64,000 bases of DNA from the NCBI RefSeq assembly GCF_014831675.1, contig NZ_VJXY01000008.1, positions 142,059 through 206,058 of the forward strand, read 5' to 3'. Position numbers and translations under genes: made by a program. Shown one piece after another: positions 46,243-57,380 of this stretch (position 1 is the first letter of the stretch; each line of letters starts with the position of its first letter). The stretch is from Komarekiella delphini-convector SJRDD-AB1. Lineage in GTDB: Bacteria > Cyanobacteriota > Cyanobacteriia > Cyanobacteriales > Nostocaceae. A model generated the notes under the pieces. That model searched no databases. It was not told the DNA's origin and saw only the letters and a list, made by a program, of their open reading frames with translations.

Positions 46243-47115
46243 CTATCTCCCACTCTCCCCATCTCCCTTAAAGGGCGGAACTACATCGGGTAAAGGGCGT
46301 TTGATTAAGTAGAGCCAAGCTAACCCAGCTAATCCTAAGACAATTCCTAGACCGCTTACTACTTGTGCCATCCGCAAGGGCCCTAGCATCAAGCTATCAG
46401 TACGAAAACCTTCAATCCACAGGCGTCCTAAGCTGTAGGCTGGCCAGTAAACTAGAAACAGTGTGCCTACTTTTAGGCGTGGCTTGCCAGATAAAGAGCG
46501 AAAAAACAACGTGATTAACAGCGCAAACACCATTAAATCCCACAAAGATTCATAGAGAAAAGTGGGATGAAAGTAATCGAAATTAGCATACTCTAAAGGA
46601 CGATTATCCGGTGGAATATATAGCTTCCACGGTAAATTAGTGGGGCCGCCAAAAGCTTCAGAGTTGAAGAAATTACCCCAACGTCCGATCGCTTGTCCTA
46701 AAATCAGCGAAGGAGCTACCAAATCTGCTAGTTGCCAGAAAGAAACTTGTTTGAGTCTGGCAAAAATTAACGCTGCCAAAACACCACCGAGAATTGCTCC
46801 GTGAATGGCAATACCTCCTTCCCAGATAGCAATGATTTTTTCTGGAGTTGAAGCATATTTTGACCACTCAAACAAAACGTAATATAGCCGTGCGCCGGGA
46901 ATTGCCCCAATTAACAACCAAAAGAACAAATCGCTCAGCAATTCTGGATTAACATTACGGCGCTTTGCCAAGTATTGAGAAAGAATAACACCAATTAACA
47001 CTGCTGTGGCAATCAACAAGCCATACCAGCGGATACTTATTGGCCCTATTTTCACTAGAATCGGGCCCGGAGAAGTAAATTGAAACGCCAAGGGCAAGGT
47101 GGAATCCAGTAGCAT
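46243..47115 (-). CDS. lgt: Prolipoprotein diacylglyceryl transferase
   Basis: Plasma membrane enzyme that transfers diacylglycerol from phosphatidylglycerol to the lipobox Cys of prolipoproteins. Seven hydrophobic segments are seen. The family signature [21 protein letters not shown] is present, as are [14 protein letters not shown], the catalytic-region AIHGAILGG (conserved His) and [16 protein letters not shown]. Length 290. The last residues ([10 protein letters not shown]) overlap a run of CTCCC repeats in the spacer and may be slightly extended. Confidence 0.95.
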   Translation of the reverse strand: MLLDSTLPLAFQFTSPGPILVKIGPISIRWYGLLIATAVLIGVILSQYLAKRRNVNPELLSDLFFWLLIGAIPGARLYYVLFEWSKYASTPEKIIAIWEGGIAIHGAILGGVLAALIFARLKQVSFWQLADLVAPSLILGQAIGRWGNFFNSEAFGGPTNLPWKLYIPPDNRPLEYANFDYFHPTFLYESLWDLMVFALLITLFFRSLSGKPRLKVGTLFLVYWPAYSLGRLWIEGFRTDSLMLGPLRMAQVVSGLGIVLGLAGLAWLYLIKRPLPDVVPPFKGDGESGR

Positions 47116-47317
47116 GCAAAATTACCTAGAAGATTTTATAAACTGTCCACGCACTTTGCTAAGTACGAGGTTTCTTACGTTTCAACTGCTTGAGCTACGC
47201 TTGAATCCTTTACAAACAAAGTGGGGACGCAAGTGGAAGTTCAGCATCCACGTTTAGGAGTCTAATTCCTAATGCCTAGTTGAGCATAACTTGTGCCACC
47301 ACAACAATGGACTTTAA

Positions 47318-48561
<1,244 letters not shown>

Positions 48562-48654
48562 AGGATCTAAAAACAGATGGGAAAGAATTTTAGGTTGGGT
48601 TAGCAACAGCTAAACCCAACAAATTTCATTAAAACTTTTAGATTTCCGTTTTTA

Positions 48655-50007
48655 CTACAAAGTATATGTGAAATCTTCCACTAAGATACCAGGAACCAAA
48701 CTACCTCCAAGTTGACGACCATCGTATGTTCCTACTTCGGGAATGAATTCCTGAAAATTGGTCAAATTGATTAGGTTTTCTCCCCAGAAGCGATAGAGAC
48801 TTTCATCAAAACGCAAGTTTTCAATAGGGGCGATAATTTCTCCTTTTTCTACCCAAAAACAAGCATAACGGGTCATTCCTGTAATTCTACCAGTGGGGCG
48901 ATCGCTCCAATTCAAATAATGCAAATTCGATACATATAAGCCTGTATCCAAACTTGGAAGAATTTGCTCAAAGGCTAAATTTCCCGGACTTATTTCTGGC
49001 GCACGTAACGTTTCTGAAGCATTAGCGCCATTGGCAACTTTTTGATATTCCTTAGCAGTACGAGAATTCACTAAAGTATTTACCAAAAGCCCATTTTCTA
49101 TGACACTTAACTCTGGTGCAGCCATTTCTCCCAATTCATTAAATCGCGGCACTAACCCCCGCTGAAAGTTTTCTTTCAAGTTAAATGCTGGCGAAAGTTG
49201 TTTTTCTTGACGCCATAAAGCAGCTAAAGCACTGTTTCCTTGTTGGATATCAGCTTCGCTCACGGCTCCCCAAGAAAGCATCATTAATAAATCTGCAACA
49301 GCAGCAGGTGCGAAATAAGTTTTATAATGTCCTCGTGGCAATTCTTTAGCTGGGCGAGAAAGCATTTCTAGTTGCTGTTTTGCTTCGCTGATTTTGGCTA
49401 TATAAGCAGCTGCATCCCAATCACTCCCGGCAAAAGTACCTTTAACAGCTTGTTCCGAGGTAGTGAATAAAGAATAGTCTAAGGTAAAAGAATCAGTAGC
49501 AAACCAGTGTTTCTGACCGCTAGAATCACCATAACCTTTAACTACTACTCCCCCAGCATATATACCAGTAAAATCTAATTCAGCAACCAGTTCCAGCACA
49601 GTTGGCACTACTGCTTCTGCTGTCAATAATTTCCCAGGATGTACTTCGCGACTGGTATTGTTTCCTGATGGCAAAACTAGATAGGGATCAATAGGTAATA
49701 AGGGAAGTTCTTCACGTAGTTCTTGTAAAGCTTTATATCCTATTTGCCAATCTACTTCCCAATTTCCAGTAAAAGGAAACAGCCGAAAACTGCTACGCTG
49801 ATTTTTCATCAAAGTCAGTTCTATGCAACCATCAGCTACACAACCAGTTTGTCTGACTTTCGCATGATTGAAACGAGTAAATTGACTCCGTTCACTGCTC
49901 AGTTTCACAGTAAAGTGTTCACCTTCTACCGTTTTGAGCAGTAGCGTTTCAATCAGTTGATTAAAGCTGACTTCTAAAGCAGATAATTCCTCAATTTTCA
50001 TGAACAT
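48655..50007 (-). CDS. pmbA: TldD/PmbA family metallopeptidase, PmbA (TldE) type
   Basis: Inactive-type partner of the TldD/TldE protease, which in other bacteria degrades unfolded peptides and trims modified peptide precursors. Evidence: N-terminal VKLSSERSQFTRFNHAKVRQTG, and the TldE C-terminal blocks YKTYFAPAAVADLLMMLSWG and GMTRYACFWVEKGEI. The HExxxH zinc motif of TldD is absent. Length about 450. An in-frame ATG two codons in (50001, MKIEELS) is the likelier start. It lies downstream of tldD on the same strand, separated by a 318-base repeat-filled spacer. The symbol is by family, not proven orthology. Confidence 0.85.
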   Translation of the reverse strand: MFMKIEELSALEVSFNQLIETLLLKTVEGEHFTVKLSSERSQFTRFNHAKVRQTGCVADGCIELTLMKNQRSSFRLFPFTGNWEVDWQIGYKALQELREELPLLPIDPYLVLPSGNNTSREVHPGKLLTAEAVVPTVLELVAELDFTGIYAGGVVVKGYGDSSGQKHWFATDSFTLDYSLFTTSEQAVKGTFAGSDWDAAAYIAKISEAKQQLEMLSRPAKELPRGHYKTYFAPAAVADLLMMLSWGAVSEADIQQGNSALAALWRQEKQLSPAFNLKENFQRGLVPRFNELGEMAAPELSVIENGLLVNTLVNSRTAKEYQKVANGANASETLRAPEISPGNLAFEQILPSLDTGLYVSNLHYLNWSDRPTGRITGMTRYACFWVEKGEIIAPIENLRFDESLYRFWGENLINLTNFQEFIPEVGTYDGRQLGGSLVPGILVEDFTYTL

Positions 50008-50050
50008 TTATAGAGACAGTGGGAATAGCGGGAGATGGGGGAGTAGATGA

Positions 50051-50215
50051 ATTTTAGATTTTAGATTTTGCGGAAAGTCTGAGCGGTTCGCGGAGCGTCT
50101 CGTAGAGAGGCTTCCGACGCTCCTACGTCGCTAACGCTGCGCTATCCGTTGGCGCAGCCCAACCCAGGCATCAGAACTTTCCAAGACAGATTTTGGATTA
50201 AACAATCTAAAATCC
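50051..50215. repeat. Composite dispersed repeat in the tldD-pmbA spacer
   Basis: ATTTTAGATTTTAGATTTTG and CGGAAAGT (50051-50078) face AGAACTTTCCAAGACAGATT (50172 on). A TTCGCGGAGCGTCTCGTAG palindrome block lies in between. The same outer sequences recur, rearranged, at 61320-61432. It fills the gene-free spacer 50008-50325 together with GGGGCAGGGG tracts. Confidence 0.65.
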
Positions 50216-50325
50216 CAAATTCAAAATTGAAAATTGAATTGAAGGAGCAGAGGGGCAGGGGAGGACAAAGGGAATAAATAAAAGACTCTTGACTCTTGAC
50301 TTTTGACCCTTAACAAATGACTATC

Positions 50326-51765
50326 TCAACTTCCTCCACCAAAAACTTCAACGTTAGCAAATACACAAATGGGTGAACCATGTCCTACCCAAATTGCCTG
50401 ATTTGGTTCTCCTTTACCACAGTAAGCAGTACCATACATTTGCCAGTTAGAGGCATCTCCGACTTGGATTAAACTGCGCCAAAACTCTGGTGTAGTTGCG
50501 CGATAATTGGGATTACGCAGGGTTTTGGTAAGTTTACCGTTTTCAATTAATTTGGCGTATTCACAACCAAATTGAAATTTATAGCGGCGATCGTCAATTG
50601 ACCAAGACCGATTGGATTCCATGTAAATACCGTGTTCTATCCCGGCGATGATTTCATTAAAACTGGCATTCCCTGGCTCTAAGTTTAAGTTAGCCATGCG
50701 ATCAATTGCTGGTCGATTCCATGAGGAAGCACGGGCACAAGCCACCCCAGGTATACCTGCTCTTGCTTGACTCTCTAAAGAGCCTAAACCCCGCTGAAGT
50801 ACACCTTCTTTGATCAAATACTCTCGTGTTGCTACAACACCTGTATCATCAAAGCCGTAGCTGGCAAATTCGCCATCTACGGTGGGGTCAAAGGTAATAT
50901 TCATCAGCGACGAACCATATACTAGGTTGCCAAAATCACTCTTGTTGACAAAGCTACCCCCAGCGTAGTTGCGTTCATCTCCCAAAATTCGGTCAATTTC
51001 TAGAGGATGCCCAACACTTTCATGGATTTGCAGCATCATTTGGTCGGGGGCTAAAACTAAATTAGTAGGCATGGTTGGGCATTCTTCTGCTGTCAACAGT
51101 TCTAATGCTTGTTCACCAACTTGCTGTACTCGATGCCATAAGTCTTCTTGTTTTAAAAGTTCTAGTCCACCTTGGTAACAGTTTGCTTGCCAGCCGTTGT
51201 TGGTGCGCTGCTGTACACTTGCGCCATTTTGGGCAGTAGCGCCGTAATGAGTGCCTAGAGATAAAACTTTTTGATACACCTCAGAGCCGTTACTGCTGAC
51301 AAACCAAGATTCCCTTTCAGTGGTACTAGCGCTGGCGGTGGTTTGCACAATCTTGTCGTCAACTTTCAATTTTTGGCAAACGCGAACCAGTAAATCGTTA
51401 ATTTCACCAGGACTTAGAGCATCCAATGGCTCTAGAAATGGAGAGTGATATTCACCAACGACTTTAGGCCGCTCACTTTGACGAAAGGGATGTATCCACC
51501 ATTCACTGGCGGCTAGTGCCTGTTTATACGCTGTTTGGGCAGCGGCTTGCAGGGATGGCAGTTCTAGAGAGTTAGTAGCTGCATAACCCAGACAGCCGTT
51601 GACTAAAACTTCCAACATGGCCCCTACGGTGAAAGATTTGCCGTTAGACTGGGGTAAACTGTCACGAACATTACGGTTAGTGGAAGTTTCCTTTACAGCT
51701 CTAATACCGATCCAATCAGCAGGAATGTCGAAACTAGCGATCGCTTTTGTAAGTTCAGACCACAT
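50326..51765 (-). CDS. tldD: TldD family zinc metallopeptidase
   Basis: Catalytic subunit of the TldD/TldE protease. The zinc site is HESVGHPLEIDR (HExxxH). Further blocks are FVNKSDFGNLVYGSSLMNI, YGFDDTGVVATREYLIKEGVL, CARASSWNRPAIDRM and the C-terminal YRATTPEFWRSLIQVGDASN. The Cys after it (TAYCGKGEP) matches family ends. Length 479. In cyanobacteria TldD/PmbA pairs are common; the substrate here is unknown. Its start is 15 bases from the cysS stop, so the three genes may form one transcript. Confidence 0.93.
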   Translation of the reverse strand: MWSELTKAIASFDIPADWIGIRAVKETSTNRNVRDSLPQSNGKSFTVGAMLEVLVNGCLGYAATNSLELPSLQAAAQTAYKQALAASEWWIHPFRQSERPKVVGEYHSPFLEPLDALSPGEINDLLVRVCQKLKVDDKIVQTTASASTTERESWFVSSNGSEVYQKVLSLGTHYGATAQNGASVQQRTNNGWQANCYQGGLELLKQEDLWHRVQQVGEQALELLTAEECPTMPTNLVLAPDQMMLQIHESVGHPLEIDRILGDERNYAGGSFVNKSDFGNLVYGSSLMNITFDPTVDGEFASYGFDDTGVVATREYLIKEGVLQRGLGSLESQARAGIPGVACARASSWNRPAIDRMANLNLEPGNASFNEIIAGIEHGIYMESNRSWSIDDRRYKFQFGCEYAKLIENGKLTKTLRNPNYRATTPEFWRSLIQVGDASNWQMYGTAYCGKGEPNQAIWVGHGSPICVFANVEVFGGGS

Positions 51766-51779
51766 AATTAAATTAAAAA

Positions 51780-53315
51780 TTACGAATTATTAGTTTTAAC
51801 AAAGCGAGTACCATCAGCACTATCAATTAAGTTAATGCCTTGTGCTTGCAATTGATTACGAATACGGTCAGCTTCGGCAAAATTTTTAGCTTTCCTTGCT
51901 GCTTGCCGCTGTTTAATTAAATCTTCAATTTTCGCATCACTTAAGTCATCATTCGCAGAAGTTTGGTCTTCTGGTTTTGCTTCTAAACCTAAAACTCTAC
52001 CTAAAGTTACGAGTGTTTGCCACTGTATTTTTAACTCATCTGCTGGTATTTCGGTTTTCCCCTGATGCACGAGAATATTTCCCTCACGGTGCAGTTGTTT
52101 GGCTAATTCAAATAGCACTGTTAACCCACCGGGAAAATTAAAGTCATCATTCACAGCTTCTTGAAAGCGTTCAATGTAGGGATTGGGTACTGGGTATTGG
52201 GTATTAGGAAAAGACAAGGTAGAGGAGGGAGACAAGTGAGAGACCTGTTCAATCATTACTCCTTGTCCCCAGTCCTCAGTCCTCAGTCCCCAGCCTAGTT
52301 GTTTGCCATATTGGTAGCCGAAGAGTAAGCCTTCTTTGAGCGTGTGCCAAGCGTTCGTCTTATCTGCGATCGCTTCATCGGTAAAATCAATCGGTGTACG
52401 ATATTGCGCCATCAGCACAAATAGCCGCACCGCCATTGGCTCAACTCCTCGATCCAACAAGTCGCGAATGGTGGTAAAGTTGCCCAAAGATTTAGACATT
52501 TTATTACCATCTACCTTTACCATGCCGTTATGCAACCAGTAACGAGCTAGGGGTTTTCCTGTCACAGCCTCAGATTGGGCAATTTCATTTTCATGATGGG
52601 GAAAAATTAAATCTTCTCCGCCTGCATGAATGTCTATGGTATCACCCAAGCGATCGCGTACCATTGCCGAGCATTCAATGTGCCATCCTGGACGACCTGC
52701 ACCCCAAGGTGATTCCCAAGCAGGTTCACCAGGTCTTGCTGCTTTCCACAAAGCAAAATCAACTTTATCTCTCTTCCTTTGATACTCTGGGTCTTCTATA
52801 TCCACCCGTCCACTGGCACCAGCTTGCATGTCTTCTAATTTACGCCCAGAAAGTTTCCCATACTCAGAAAACTGCCGCACGGCATAATAAACGTCGCCGT
52901 CGGAGGGGTAAGCAAAGCCTTTATTTTCCAAATCATGAATTAGCCGCTGAATGCCATTCATTGTGTGAGTAGCGCGGGGATATTCATCAGCTTCTTTAAT
53001 CCCCAGCCGTGCCATATCCTCAAAATATGCTTTGATAAAGCGATCGGCTACAGCCTCCATTGATGAATGTTCTTGCCGCGCTCGGTTGAGGATTTTATCA
53101 TCAATATCAGTAAAATTTTGGATATAGCGGACTTCATAGCCGATAAACTGGAGGTATCGACGTACTACATCCCAAACAATGCAAGCTCTAGCATGACCTA
53201 AATGGCAGTAGTCGTAAACCGTCACGCCGCAGTAATACATCTTAACCTTGCCCGGTTCTACTGTTTTAAAGGGTTCCTGACGACGGCTGAGGGTATTGTA
53301 AAGAGTTAGGGTCAT
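51780..53315 (-). CDS. cysS: Cysteinyl-tRNA synthetase
   Basis: Class I synthetase charging tRNA-Cys. HIGH motif is CHLGHARA, KMSKS motif is GNKMSKSLGNF, zinc ligands include YYCGVTVYD and WHIECSAM, and the C-terminal IKQRQAARKAKNFAEADRIR is typical. I start at ATG 53315 (MTLTLYNTLS); the frame runs on to 53384 but the extra 23 residues are unlike the family. Between the catalytic core and the anticodon-binding region there is an unusual stretch of about 40 residues (nt about 52175-52300, including RTEDWGQG and NTQYPVPNPY). It is read from TGGGTAT- and ACTGAGG-type heptamer arrays. The gene is expected to be essential, so the insert must be tolerated. Confidence 0.94.
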   Translation of the reverse strand: MTLTLYNTLSRRQEPFKTVEPGKVKMYYCGVTVYDYCHLGHARACIVWDVVRRYLQFIGYEVRYIQNFTDIDDKILNRARQEHSSMEAVADRFIKAYFEDMARLGIKEADEYPRATHTMNGIQRLIHDLENKGFAYPSDGDVYYAVRQFSEYGKLSGRKLEDMQAGASGRVDIEDPEYQRKRDKVDFALWKAARPGEPAWESPWGAGRPGWHIECSAMVRDRLGDTIDIHAGGEDLIFPHHENEIAQSEAVTGKPLARYWLHNGMVKVDGNKMSKSLGNFTTIRDLLDRGVEPMAVRLFVLMAQYRTPIDFTDEAIADKTNAWHTLKEGLLFGYQYGKQLGWGLRTEDWGQGVMIEQVSHLSPSSTLSFPNTQYPVPNPYIERFQEAVNDDFNFPGGLTVLFELAKQLHREGNILVHQGKTEIPADELKIQWQTLVTLGRVLGLEAKPEDQTSANDDLSDAKIEDLIKQRQAARKAKNFAEADRIRNQLQAQGINLIDSADGTRFVKTNNS

Positions 53316-53452
53316 AACAGAGTAATGCTGAAATAGGGAGATACGCAATAATAAAGTAAAGCATCTGGGATGACAGTCCAGCATCCCTATGCTAGTGTTT
53401 TCTGGACTATCTGCGCTACACCTAATATTTTGACTTTTTTGATAACAGCGCT

Positions 53453-54544
53453 ATGCAATCAGCAGTGACTCCCGAATCTCAAGCAATGGATACCCCAAAA
53501 CAAGGAATGCCAGTCACAATTATTACTGGGTTTCTTGGTAGTGGCAAAACGACTTTACTCAATCATATTCTCAACAATCAGCAGGGTTTAAAAACCGCTG
53601 TTTTAGTCAATGAATTTGGTGAAATTGGCATTGACAACGAGCTAATTGTCTCCACTGGTGAGAACATGGTGGAGCTAAATAATGGTTGCATTTGCTGCAC
53701 CATTAACAATGATTTAGTAGATGCCGTTTACAAAGTTTTAGAACGTCAAGAGAATCTAGATTACCTAGTAGTAGAAACAACTGGACTGGCAGATCCGCTG
53801 CCAGTTGCGCTGACATTTCTGGGTACAGAATTACGGGATTTAACTCGTTTGGATTCGATTATTACTGTGGTAGATGCGGCAAATTATAGCCTGGATTTAT
53901 TCAACTCTGAAGCAGCATACAGTCAAATTGCTTATGGTGATGTAATTCTACTGAACAAGGCTGATTTAGTTGATGAAGCCACTTTGAATGATTTAGAAAG
54001 AAAAATTAACGAAGTCAAGGAAGGAGCGAGAATTCTCCGCACCACGCGATCGCAAATACCACTCCCCTTAATTCTCAGTGTTGGTCTGTTTGAGTCTGAT
54101 AAGTATTTTGATACTGAAGAAGATAAGCATGAGCATCATGACCACGATCATGATCACTCAACATGTGGTCATGACCATCACGATCATGACCATGACCATC
54201 ATCACCATCATTCCGACCATTTAGAAAATGATGGCTTCACTTCCATATCTTTTCAAAGTGATAAGCCTTTTTCTATTAGGAAGTTTCAATATTTTTTAGA
54301 TAATCAACTATCCTCTAGTATCTTCCGTGCCAAGGGGATTATGTGGTTTGATGAAAGTCCGAAGCGTCATATTTTCCACCTTTGTGGCAAACGCTTTACT
54401 TTAGATGATGAAGAGTGGCAAGGTCAACCGAAAAACCAAATCGTGCTGATTGGTCAAAATCTAGATCGTGAAACTTTAATTACTCAGTTGGAAAACTGTA
54501 TCTGTCTACCTTCGAGCAATCGCGGTAAAGGTTTTGGTAAATAG
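53453..54544 (+). CDS. COG0523 (CobW/ZNG1-like) GTPase with His-rich loop
   Basis: G3E-family GTPase acting as a metal chaperone or in metal homeostasis. Walker A GFLGSGKTTLL starts at residue 26, the CxCC metal motif is Cys79/Cys81/Cys82 (GCICCTI), Walker B is VVETTGLADP and the base motif is NKADL. A His/Asp-rich loop of about 40 residues (about 224-262, blocks such as HDHDHDH and HHHHH) should bind zinc or nickel. The CobW C-terminal domain (SIRKFQYFLDNQL, GKRFTLDDEEWQG) ends the protein. Length 363. No cobalt or zinc uptake gene is adjacent, so the metal is not fixed. No Zur box was identified in the 68-base leader. Confidence 0.92.
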   Translation: MQSAVTPESQAMDTPKQGMPVTIITGFLGSGKTTLLNHILNNQQGLKTAVLVNEFGEIGIDNELIVSTGENMVELNNGCICCTINNDLVDAVYKVLERQENLDYLVVETTGLADPLPVALTFLGTELRDLTRLDSIITVVDAANYSLDLFNSEAAYSQIAYGDVILLNKADLVDEATLNDLERKINEVKEGARILRTTRSQIPLPLILSVGLFESDKYFDTEEDKHEHHDHDHDHSTCGHDHHDHDHDHHHHHSDHLENDGFTSISFQSDKPFSIRKFQYFLDNQLSSSIFRAKGIMWFDESPKRHIFHLCGKRFTLDDEEWQGQPKNQIVLIGQNLDRETLITQLENCICLPSSNRGKGFGK

Positions 54545-54577
54545 TTATTAGTAGTTAGCCTGTAGTATGTCTACTCG

Positions 54578-54598
54578 TTCCCAGGTTCCACCTGGGAA
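54578..54598. repeat. TTCCCAGG hairpin repeat
   Basis: TTCCCAGG, loop TTCCA, CCTGGGAA, within a dispersed sequence that continues to ATTCCCAGTGGCTCCGCCA. It lies after the COG0523 gene and may act as its terminator, though no T run follows. Confidence 0.45.
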
Positions 54599-54749
54599 TC
54601 CATTCCCAGTGGCTCCGCCATCTATACATAATGAAAAGGCGGAGTTTTTAATTAAGCAACGTCCAATATTAATGATAAACACAAAGAGCGTAGACGCTTC
54701 CTCGGCTTGTTGTCAGACATCGCCCTTATTCTCCTGCACTACCAGCTTC

Positions 54750-55556
54750 TTAGCTTGCCAACTGTTGTACCTGTTCCAAAGATAAACCCGTCACTTTTGC
54801 CACTACTTCCACAGACATTCCCTCTTTGAGTAAATTCATCGCCACACGGCGAACACCCTCTTGAAGACCTTCAGCACGACCTTCAGCACGACCTTCAGCA
54901 CGACCTTTAGCACGACCTTCAGCTAAACCTTCAGCAAGGATAGCTTGATAAGTTACTGATTCCTGCATAAGTTCCCTCCGCAGCAATTGTTGAACTATGT
55001 CTTTCTCTAATACTAACCCAGCCAGAATGAACGCTGAAGCTGCAATATTGTTCTGGATACGCTGATCAGGAATTTCCGAAATTTCTTGAGCAACTTGTTG
55101 TAATGTAGCAGTGCGGTTATTAGTTTGACTTAATACTGCAAATGGTAATAATCCCGGAGATTCTAAAAATACACTTGTTGGTTGTTCCCAAAGACGAATT
55201 ATCTCAAACCTATGATAGGTTTCTTCTAAAGTGAATGTGGTTTGCTGCACAAGTTCTGAATTTGTCTGTTGGAGATAAATCACTACTTGGCGCATTTGCT
55301 TGCTTTTAAAGCGGCGATACACTCGCAATCGATAATCAATCATGCGAAAGGGAATATCAGCTTTGGGTTGGGTTTGAAATTCCAAATGCAGCACGACTTC
55401 ATCGGATTGGAGTAATATAAGCGCATCAGCGCGAATCGGTTCAAGAGAGAGTTCAGAAGGACTTAACTCAGTGAGGGTGATAGATTCTCCTAATAGCCAA
55501 GTGGCAAAGTCACTGGAGAAAGTTTCAGCAAGGAACTTACAGATATTATCGAACAT
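54750..55556 (-). CDS. Rpn-family recombination-promoting nuclease / putative transposase
   Basis: PD-(D/E)XK-type nuclease of the Rpn (COG5464) family, abundant in Nostoc and linked to mobile DNA. The catalytic pattern is Asp in RADALILL (about 44), then Glu and Gln in LHLEFQTQ (about 68-70). A tandem acidic/basic linker ([15 protein letters not shown], about 208-232) made of 12-base DNA repeats at 54880-54925 precedes a short C-terminal helical domain ([18 protein letters not shown]). Length 268 is typical and the gene looks intact. Confidence 0.88.
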   Translation of the reverse strand: MFDNICKFLAETFSSDFATWLLGESITLTELSPSELSLEPIRADALILLQSDEVVLHLEFQTQPKADIPFRMIDYRLRVYRRFKSKQMRQVVIYLQQTNSELVQQTTFTLEETYHRFEIIRLWEQPTSVFLESPGLLPFAVLSQTNNRTATLQQVAQEISEIPDQRIQNNIAASAFILAGLVLEKDIVQQLLRRELMQESVTYQAILAEGLAEGRAKGRAEGRAEGRAEGLQEGVRRVAMNLLKEGMSVEVVAKVTGLSLEQVQQLAS

Positions 55557-55620
55557 TCAGAAATTTTATCAGGCGGCGATCACTCATTCTAGAATTGAAA
55601 GATTCATAAACCTGATCGTT

Positions 55621-56073
55621 ATGCGTGTTATCATCCAGCGAGTTAAATCATCTCAAGTTACTATTAACGGCGAAATTGTTGGCAAAATTGGGCAAGGGTT
55701 AAACTTGCTCGTAGGTGTTGCCGATACTGATACTGATGCTGAACTTGATTGGATGGCGCGTAAGTGTTTAGAATTGCGGCTGTTTCCCGATGAAAAAGAG
55801 GACGACCGCTGGCAAAAATCTGTGCAAGAAATTGGCGGCGAGTTACTTGTAGTGAGTCAGTTTACCCTTTATGGTGACTGTCGCAAGGGTCGCCGTCCAT
55901 CTTTTGACCGCTCAGCCAACCCGCAATTAGCTTTATATTTGTACAATAGTTTTGTTACCAAGTTGCAAGCTAGTGGTTTACGGGTAGAAACTGGTCAATT
56001 TGGTGCAATGATGCAAGTAACAATTGAAAACGATGGCCCTGTAAGTTTGTTACTTGAACGTGAAGCAATTTAA
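55621..56073 (+). CDS. dtd: D-aminoacyl-tRNA deacylase
   Basis: Hydrolyses D-aminoacyl-tRNAs (and Gly-tRNA-Ala mischarging products) to protect translation. The protein is 150 residues starting [15 protein letters not shown], which fixes the ATG at 55621; the frame is open upstream but overlaps the nuclease gene on the other strand. The two active-site motifs are SQFTLYG (about 78-84) and NDGPVSL (near the C-terminus, with the Gly-Pro pair). Normal length. It is divergent from the Rpn gene with a 64-base gap. Confidence 0.95.
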   Translation: MRVIIQRVKSSQVTINGEIVGKIGQGLNLLVGVADTDTDAELDWMARKCLELRLFPDEKEDDRWQKSVQEIGGELLVVSQFTLYGDCRKGRRPSFDRSANPQLALYLYNSFVTKLQASGLRVETGQFGAMMQVTIENDGPVSLLLEREAI

Positions 56074-56177
56074 ATATAAATATGTAAAAAATGAAGATCA
56101 ATAGTCTCTAGACAGTGGAGTTCTAAATGATGAGAGAATATTAAATTAACCATCACAAAAGTTTAAATACATTCATC

Positions 56178-56513
56178 ATGGCGAAAATCCAGTTTTCTAG
56201 AGGTATTGACGAAGAAGTAATTCCAGAAGTGCGCTTGACGCGATCGCGTACTGGCGACAGTGGCACAGCGACGTTTATTTTTACAAATCCTAATATTTTA
56301 GGACAAGGCAGCACCGAAGACATCACAGGGATGTACATGATTGATGAAGAAGGGGAATTAATTACCCGCGAAGTTAAGGGTAAGTTTGTCAACGGTAGAC
56401 CAGAAGCATTAGAAGCACTTTACCTGATGAAATCCGCCCAAGAATGGGATCGCTTTATGCGCTTCATGGAGCGGTACGCCAATGAAAATGGCCTTGGACT
56501 CAGCAAGACCTAA
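56178..56513 (+). CDS. psb28: Photosystem II assembly protein Psb28
   Basis: A 111-residue soluble factor that binds the cytoplasmic side of PSII assembly intermediates containing CP47. Family blocks seen are [40 protein letters not shown] and [18 protein letters not shown]. Start ATG 56178 and length match Psb28-1. It is followed by a hairpin (56531-56574) and moaB. Confidence 0.95.
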   Translation: MAKIQFSRGIDEEVIPEVRLTRSRTGDSGTATFIFTNPNILGQGSTEDITGMYMIDEEGELITREVKGKFVNGRPEALEALYLMKSAQEWDRFMRFMERYANENGLGLSKT

Positions 56514-56530
56514 GCAGTAATTAGTCATTA

Positions 56531-56574
56531 ATTCAGTGGTCAGTGGCATATAAATAAACAACTGACCACTGAAT
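56531..56574. repeat. 14-bp perfect inverted repeat between psb28 and moaB
   Basis: ATTCAGTGGTCAGT (56531-56544) and ACTGACCACTGAAT (56561-56574) pair perfectly with a 16-base AT-rich loop. It overlaps TTAGTCATTAAT-type repeats. It may end psb28 transcription, although the sequence after it is A-rich rather than T-rich. Confidence 0.5.
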
Positions 56575-56588
56575 AAATAACAAAAAAC

Positions 56589-57092
56589 ATGACGCAACAA
56601 CCTCACCCAGATTCACCTGGAATTACGATAACTTGTGCTGTGGTTACTGTCAGCGATACACGCTCAGCAGAAACAGACAACAGTGGTCAGCTAATCCAGC
56701 AATTAATCCTTAATGCTAACCATGCTGTAGAAGCTTACACAATTATCAAAGATGAACCAACACAAATTCAAGGGCAGATAGAACAACTGGGTAAAAGCTC
56801 GAATTTGGATGCTGTAATTTTCAATGGTGGTACAGGAATTGCGCCCAGAGATACTACCTACGATGCTATTGAAAACTTACTAGAGAAAACCTTGCCCGGA
56901 TTCGGAGAGTTGTTTCGCTTTTTAAGTTATCAAGAAATTGGTTCACGCGCGATCGCTTCTCGCGCTGTCGCTGGTGTTTATCAAAATAAGTTAATTTTCT
57001 CTGTTCCCGGTTCCAGTAATGCTGTGCGACTAGCGATGGAAAAGCTCATATTACCAGAACTTTCTCACTTGGTAAGTCAGATGCGTAAATAG
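56589..57092 (+). CDS. moaB: Molybdenum cofactor biosynthesis protein B
   Basis: MoaB/Mog-fold protein acting on molybdopterin (adenylation or substrate binding). Family motifs are [20 protein letters not shown], the catalytic-loop [43 protein letters not shown] and [22 protein letters not shown]. Length 167 is normal. No other moa gene is adjacent. It supplies the cofactor that the oxidoreductase at 32436-33152 needs. Confidence 0.93.
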   Translation: MTQQPHPDSPGITITCAVVTVSDTRSAETDNSGQLIQQLILNANHAVEAYTIIKDEPTQIQGQIEQLGKSSNLDAVIFNGGTGIAPRDTTYDAIENLLEKTLPGFGELFRFLSYQEIGSRAIASRAVAGVYQNKLIFSVPGSSNAVRLAMEKLILPELSHLVSQMRK

Positions 57093-57163
57093 GGATTGGG
57101 GACTGGGAAATGTCGGGAAAACCCATTCATTCTCGGTAGGTGATGAAAGACGCCTTTTTAGGC

Positions 57164-57201
57164 CGTTGACGGTTAACAGTCAACAGTCAACAGTTAACAG
57201 C
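57164..57201. repeat. Heptamer tandem repeat (AACAGTC type)
   Basis: Units of AACAGTC/AACAGTT follow one another from GGTTAACAGT to CAGTTAACAG. This is one of the short tandemly repeated repetitive (heptamer) arrays typical of heterocystous cyanobacteria. Confidence 0.65.
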
Positions 57202-57290
57202 AGCGTGAAATCCCACCCCTAAAAGGGATGGGATGAGCTTAATTTATATGCCCCAAGCGGATAAGGCATTCCCCCCGCTTTGAATAAAAA

Positions 57291-57316
57291 ACAACCTCCC
57301 TAGATGCGGAGGTTGT
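57291..57316 (-). terminator. Rho-independent terminator of mraY
   Basis: ACAACCTCC and GGAGGTTGT form a perfect 9-bp stem with an 8-base loop. On the - strand the stem runs into TTTTTTATTC, a clear intrinsic terminator about 65 bases after the mraY stop. Confidence 0.75.
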
Positions 57317-57380
57317 CAATTGGTATTCGATAAATTGTTTCAAAGATTCAGAATGGAGCGATGCCTGCGGCGGGCTGCGC

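Noticed and set aside
53316-53384. N-terminal extension of CysS (23 residues)
   Set aside because: Family homology begins at the ATG at 53315 and the extension has no conserved character.
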